Origin: Melampsora larici-populina 98AG31
Taxonomy: Eukaryota > Basidiomycota > Pucciniomycetes > Pucciniales > Melampsoraceae
Direction of reading: 5' to 3'
NCBI RefSeq assembly: GCF_000204055.1
Contig: NW_006768767.1
Span: 1,470,498-1,534,497, forward strand
Length of the DNA stretch: 64,000 nt
Shown: in pieces, positions 59,685 to 64,000 of the stretch
Position numbering within the stretch: the stretch's first letter is position 1
Layout of the letters: the number at the start of each line of letters is the position of its first letter
The notes under the pieces: generated by a model
What the model saw: the letters and a program-made list of their open reading frames with translations, nothing else
Databases searched by the model: none
What the model was told of the DNA's origin: nothing
Translations under genes and position numbers: made by a program

Positions 59685-59944
59685 AAAATTCAAGGGATTT
59701 CATCAAATTTGAATGATCCTATTCCATACCTGGAATTCAAGTTTTTTTGGTTTCATATGTATATGTACCCATAGAATCATGAATCCAGTTTCATAACTAT
59801 TGAGATTGGCTTCTGATCATCTATAATGTGAGGATTCTCATTGATCAAAAGATACCAAGGACTTGTGATCTGTATATATACTCAATTAACTGTAGTTGAA
59901 ACTTGTAAGTGATCCATGTTCTTGATCATTACTCCTACACTCAT
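59685..59944. repeat. 260 bp direct repeat, copy 2
   Basis: Same length and orientation as 50141-50400 with two differences seen. The near-identity implies a recent duplication or two recent insertions of the same short element. Confidence 0.85.
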
Positions 59945-59984
59945 TTTGATATTTTCAATTTCTCAATTTTCAAGTGGGGTTCAG

Positions 59985-60620
59985 AAGCGGAGTGAAGGAC
60001 AAAGTGAAGGTTGAAGTCAGATCGGAGATCGAAGTCAAAGTGGAGGTGTAGGTCAAACTGCAGGTTGTGGTCGAAGGCGAGGTGCAGGTCAAACTGCAGG
60101 TCATGGTCGAAGTTGAATTCAGGGTGTACGTCAAACATGGTCGAAGTCGAGGTCAAATTTGAGGTGCAGGTCGAAGTCAGATTGAAGGAAGTTGAGGTTG
60201 AGGTCAAATTTGAAGTAGGTTGAAGTGCAGGTCGAAGCCCAAGTGGAGGTCAAAGTCAAGATCCAAGTCAAATTTCTGTGTACATAAGTTTTCAATTTTT
60301 AATCTTTGATTCCTAAGCTTAAAGTTTTAGTTTTGATTGTTGTGTTTTGTTTTGTGATGTTTCTAATTTCTGACTTGTGAAGGTCTAAGTCAAGGTGGAG
60401 GTCGAAGCCGGATTGAAGGTCGAAGTTGAAGTGCAGGTTGAAGTTGAAGTCAAGGTGGATGTGGAAGTGCAGGTCGAAGTCGGATAGTTCAGATTGGAGG
60501 TCGAAGTTGGATAGTTCGGATTGGAGGTTGAAGTCGGATAGTTCGGATTGGAGGTCAAAGTCAAAGTGTAGGTGCAGGTCGAAGTGCAGGTCAAGGTCGA
60601 AGAAGTTCAAGTCTGAGACA
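59985..60620. repeat. Low-complexity GGTCGAAGT-type repeat in two blocks
   Basis: Blocks at about 59985-60265 and 60375-60620 consist of degenerate 6-12 bp units built on GTCGAAGT, GTCAAAGT, GGAGGT and GCAGGT, separated by AT-rich DNA. The second block includes three tandem units around GTCGGATAGTTCGGATTGGA (about 60475-60560). Frames through it (Lys/Arg/Ser- or Asp/Leu/Phe-rich) are repeat artefacts. Confidence 0.75.
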
Positions 60621-60879
60621 TACACATATGTAAGTTTTTATTTTTTAATCTTTAATTCCCAACCTTGAAGCTTTAGTTTTTCATTTTTATGTTTTGATTT
60701 GTAATGTGTAATTTCTGACTTTTAGGTCTTGTATTTTGGTTTCTGACCTCTAGTATCAGACTTTTTATTTTTAAGATTTAATTTTTGGGCCTTAATTTTC
60801 AAGTATGAATTTAAGAGTTTTAAGCTTAAGCTTTTAATTTTTGGCTTTTAATTTTGTGGCTTCAATTTTCAATTACACA

Positions 60880-61330
60880 ATTCACGAGGAAACCTCGGTC
60901 AGCAAGGTCCGAGGTTTTCCTTACCCTTGGATTCTTCACACTTGATATCTCCTCGAACTAATCTGACCGAGGTTTATTGAACTCGGACAAGACCCACCAA
61001 TGATATAATTTCATCAGGCTATACGGTCCGCCTATATTGTAACTCGGGTAAGTCTTACCATATTAAACTCGGAAAGGACTTTCTGATGTTAATCCACAAT
61101 ATTGCCTTGGACAAAATTTGTCTGATGGTATATATCATCGATCGTGTGCAGCCGAGTTTGACTCGGAGCAATGATTTCCTCGGTACCAAAATGCCCAAGA
61201 TATCCTTGCACATATCTCTGTCCGATGTTACATCGAACATTTACCTCGATACACAATTATCCGATGATTCCTCGGACACACATACCCGCTGTTAACTCGG
61301 ATACTCGTATCCAAGGATATTATGCCGGCG
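60880..61330. repeat. Region of clustered CTCGG/CCGAG words
   Basis: At least ten CTCGG or TCGGA/TCCGA words occur in 450 bp, many in inverted orientation (for example CCTCGGTCAGCAAGGTCCGAGG at 60892-60913). This could be a degraded MITE or LTR; no boundaries found. Confidence 0.4.
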
Positions 61331-61494
61331 GTGCCACAGCCCCCAACTACTGGTCACTGGCAGGCCAGTACATCCAATGTCTCCAAGATGTTTTCAACAA
61401 AACTTCAATTTGTTTTCAGCATAACATCCATCTGCTATCAAGATGTTTCTGGGTCAGTTACCAGCAAAATATGTCATACCACCAAAATTGAGAT

Positions 61495-62270
61495 GATGTC
61501 ATACAGCATCATAAATCTGTACAAACCTGCTCCTGTATTTCCCCACCAAGAATATATAGTTTATTAACCTTTGTGACATAAATTGACTGAGTTATTGAGG
61601 TTCAAAAAAAATCACGGACAAAAGATACTATTTTTGTACTATACTTAAGTATTGATCCTGGAATATCTTCCAGCTTCATCAATATACATACACACAAAAA
61701 TTGATACTCCTTTGAAAATATGTTTCCCCACATTTTTGTCCTCTAAAGCCTTCCTGTATGGGCAGTATTTCTATATGTAATTGTGGTGTGTACATGAGCA
61801 GTTAACATTTTAATTGATTCTTTGATTCTAGGCAGGATATGGCAAATGTTTTGGCATAAATCTTGGTAAAATACCATTCATATGTATATCAATCAAACTC
61901 AGAATGATTTTGGCAATATTTCCCTCAAATTTGTCTAGGGGCAAAGAACTTCAGAAACTCAAACTTGCGGACACATTCAGGAATTACATGTAGAAATACT
62001 GCACATACAGGAAGGCTTCAGGGGACAAATATGTGGAGAAACATATTTTCAAAAAGATTATCAATTTTTTTGTATGTATATTCATAAAGCTGGAAGATAT
62101 TCCAGAATTAGTTCTTAGGTATAGTACAAAAATAGTATTTTTTGTCAGTGATTTTTTTTTCAAACCTCAATAACTCAGTCAATTTATGTCACAAAGGTTA
62201 ATAAACTATATATTCCTGGTGGGGAAATACAGGAGCAGGTTTGTACAGATTTATGATACTGTATGACATC
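61495..62270. repeat. Foldback element with about 290 bp inverted arms
   Basis: GATGTCATACAGCATCATAA at 61495 reads into about 290 bp (to about 61785) that is the reverse complement of 61970-62270, which ends TTATGATACTGTATGACATC. Differences between arms are few substitutions and small indels. The loop is about 180 bp. The short loop and long arms suggest a foldback-type MITE. No clear target duplication and no gene. Confidence 0.85.
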
Positions 62271-64000
62271 AGCTCAGCTACAATATGTGAATCTTCTAAT
62301 CTTGAATGAATTTGGTGGTGCTATCTTTTGTTCAATTGGTTTTGAATGTAATTACCTGGTTGCATCAAGATTAGAAACAAGTCCAAGGACAGACTGTCTC
62401 ATGAGGTTTTGCTTAGCCATGATGTGGTTGGTTAGTTGATCGGTTGATTGAGCTGGAGAGACTTGTGATGCAGTTTGTGAATTGTACTTGTGGTTCAATC
62501 AACCTTTGAAGTGTGACCAATTGGGTTGGTGATACTTGTAAATGTGGATTTGGTCTTGAACCGCTTCATACTGCTCTGAGTGATGGCTGCAGCGCGTAAA
62601 TTTGACTTGCTGTGCTAACATCCCAATCCGCTATGTGCATACTCTCAGGAAGAGAGCGGTGGCGGATCAGTTGGGAGCTGAACCCCCAAAAAAATTGTAG
62701 CAACAGCGGGGCGGTCTGCCCCGTAGCCGCCCCGCGCTCACTTTTTGTAGCGGGTTGCTTCAAGTGTTGGTTGGATCGAGGAGACTGCATTGCAATGCAC
62801 AATGGCCTGTCAATGTGCTGGGGTGCGTTTACATCAGGCCAATTTTATTTCTGAGCTGTGGATGCAAATACCTTTGGCACATTAAATCCAGCCAAATCAT
62901 GACCTTAGCTCATTGGGAGTTATACATGAAGAAATCATAGCTTGGACAAAATTCATTGCAAATGTCAACCAGAGATTTCAAGAGATCAACCATGTAGTAA
63001 TTTGATTTTTGTCTCAATTTTGTTTGAATCTTGCAACCATGAATTGTCCAACTTGATTTTATAAGATTCTGTATTAGGATGCCCTTGATTGTGATCAATC
63101 ATGGATCACAAAAGAACTTATTGGGGATGAAAAATATTTTATATCAGTCATTCTATCCATGTTGATGAAGTGAGAAATATAGTAACATAGTAATTTTCAT
63201 AGATCTTTATTGCATCAAAAACACTTGAAAGCTCTGGTGGGTACGGAGCACAAAAAAGAGGTGCCTGCCGCCCAATTGGCTAGTCTTGTTTACCTCTCCA
63301 CACCATGTGTTGGGGACCTCTATTTCTCAACAAGCTTATCAGTATCTCAAGTAGGATCATTGATTAATGGTTGTCTTATTGAATCACTTGATCTCCATCC
63401 AGTAATACAAGCTGTGACCCATGCGCACCCCAAAAGACTTAGGTGCTTCAGAATATTGAGTTCATCTTGATTGCTTTGAAGTCTGAGGATTCATAAAGTA
63501 TAAATATTGAAATGCATGGCACTGAGAATTCATATAGATCAAATGATAAATCATACCCATATGTATAAGAAAGATTCCAGGACAGCTCCACTGTCCCATC
63601 TGACTGGCTTAGTTATTTGGATTGGTCTCAGATCTTTGTCAATGTCAAGCGTAGGGATCAAACCCGGGGGACATTTGCAGTAAAGTTGCTTGGGGGTTCC
63701 AATCACCTCTTTGACCATGAGATGACTGTAAAATTGAATGTACCTATTTGGCAAGGTGTTTTAGAAATCAGGTCAAACAGTTATCTCATTCCATCTGATA
63801 TACACAGCTCACATCTCCTGTCAAAATTTGTACTCTTGGACATATACCCAGATCTATCAGAACAAGGTGGCCTTTTAAGATGACAAATAACTTGTTCCCT
63901 ATTTCCCACTTCAGATAATGCTGCCTGGAATATGATTTTTGTATGATGGGGTCATAGACCCATTGATAGTTGTGCTTTTGATTCTAGATGGTTTGATTTA
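62271..64000. other. No convincing gene
   Basis: 62650-62760 is GC-rich with GCGGGGCGG and CCGCCCCGCGC words, unlike its surroundings; it may be a transposon end but no partner was found. A plus frame at 63617-63883 (KLLGGSNHLFDHEMTVKLNV...) and another at 63210-63470 have no known motif. Otherwise AT-rich. Confidence 0.35.

Noticed and set aside
50141..59944. The 260 bp direct repeats as LTRs of a 9.8 kb retrotransposon
   Set aside because: They lack TG...CA ends, no primer site or pol gene lies between them, and the enclosed genes are a co-chaperone and a coiled-coil protein on opposite strands.
59985..60620. Asp/Leu/Phe- or Lys/Arg-rich repeat proteins on either strand
   Set aside because: All frames follow from a degenerate short DNA repeat; no start, stop or splice structure supports expression.
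62650..62760. GC-rich block as a hAT-2 type terminus
   Set aside because: Shares only short GCGG-rich words with the hAT-2 ends and has no partner.

Overview
The window is a eukaryotic, almost certainly basidiomycete chromosome segment. The best fit is a rust fungus (Pucciniales). Evidence: conserved genes broken by many 60-90 bp GT-AG introns, dense gene spacing at the left end, and about 50 kb of nested hAT, Tc1/mariner-type and DIRS-type (tyrosine-recombinase) elements plus lineage-specific coiled-coil and TET/JBP-like genes. The genus assignment is inference.

Layout. 1-9.3 kb is a housekeeping island: proteasome subunit beta-3 (+), a decayed hypothetical gene (-), a 17-exon ISWI-type chromatin remodeller (-), then methionine aminopeptidase 2 (+), head to head with ISWI over a 0.37 kb promoter region. 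10.4-11.8 kb holds an unrecognised multi-exon gene. 13.5-20.2 kb is one hAT transposon (hAT-1) whose transposase gene was split by a 3.6 kb Tc1/mariner-type element and by a 0.3 kb MITE; boundaries and target-site duplications can be read for all three. 20.6-22.8 kb is an old DIRS-type ORF1 relic, followed on the minus strand by a TET/JBP-like 2-oxoglutarate dioxygenase-type ORF. 23.7-30.3 kb is a young, GC-rich DIRS-like retrotransposon: ORF1, then RT-RNase H, then tyrosine recombinase, with a 100-N assembly gap inside RT. 30.8-37.9 kb is a second, older hAT element (hAT-2) carrying at least three secondary insertions, including a MITE with the same terminal repeats as the one in hAT-1. 39-47 kb holds a decayed coiled-coil gene, a long-TIR MITE and a SUN-domain pseudogene. 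50-64 kb is AT-rich, with foldback elements, 260 bp direct repeats, low-complexity DNA, an intact TPR-J-domain gene (55.4-56.6 kb) and a second coiled-coil gene.

What ties it together. The internal stops of the relic genes are overwhelmingly TGA, many at sites where the family has arginine (CGA). Several catalytic aspartates have become asparagine exactly where a preceding C would have made a CpG. This is the footprint of CpG cytosine-methylation decay (or a RIP-like process) acting on mobile DNA, while the host genes still end normally and keep CGA codons. A TET/JBP-like ORF, a family that oxidises methylated bases, sits among the transposons, and its own predicted iron-ligand Asp shows the same kind of change.

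Coordinates of splice sites are read by eye from GT-AG boundaries, frame continuity and remembered family consensus; no search was run.
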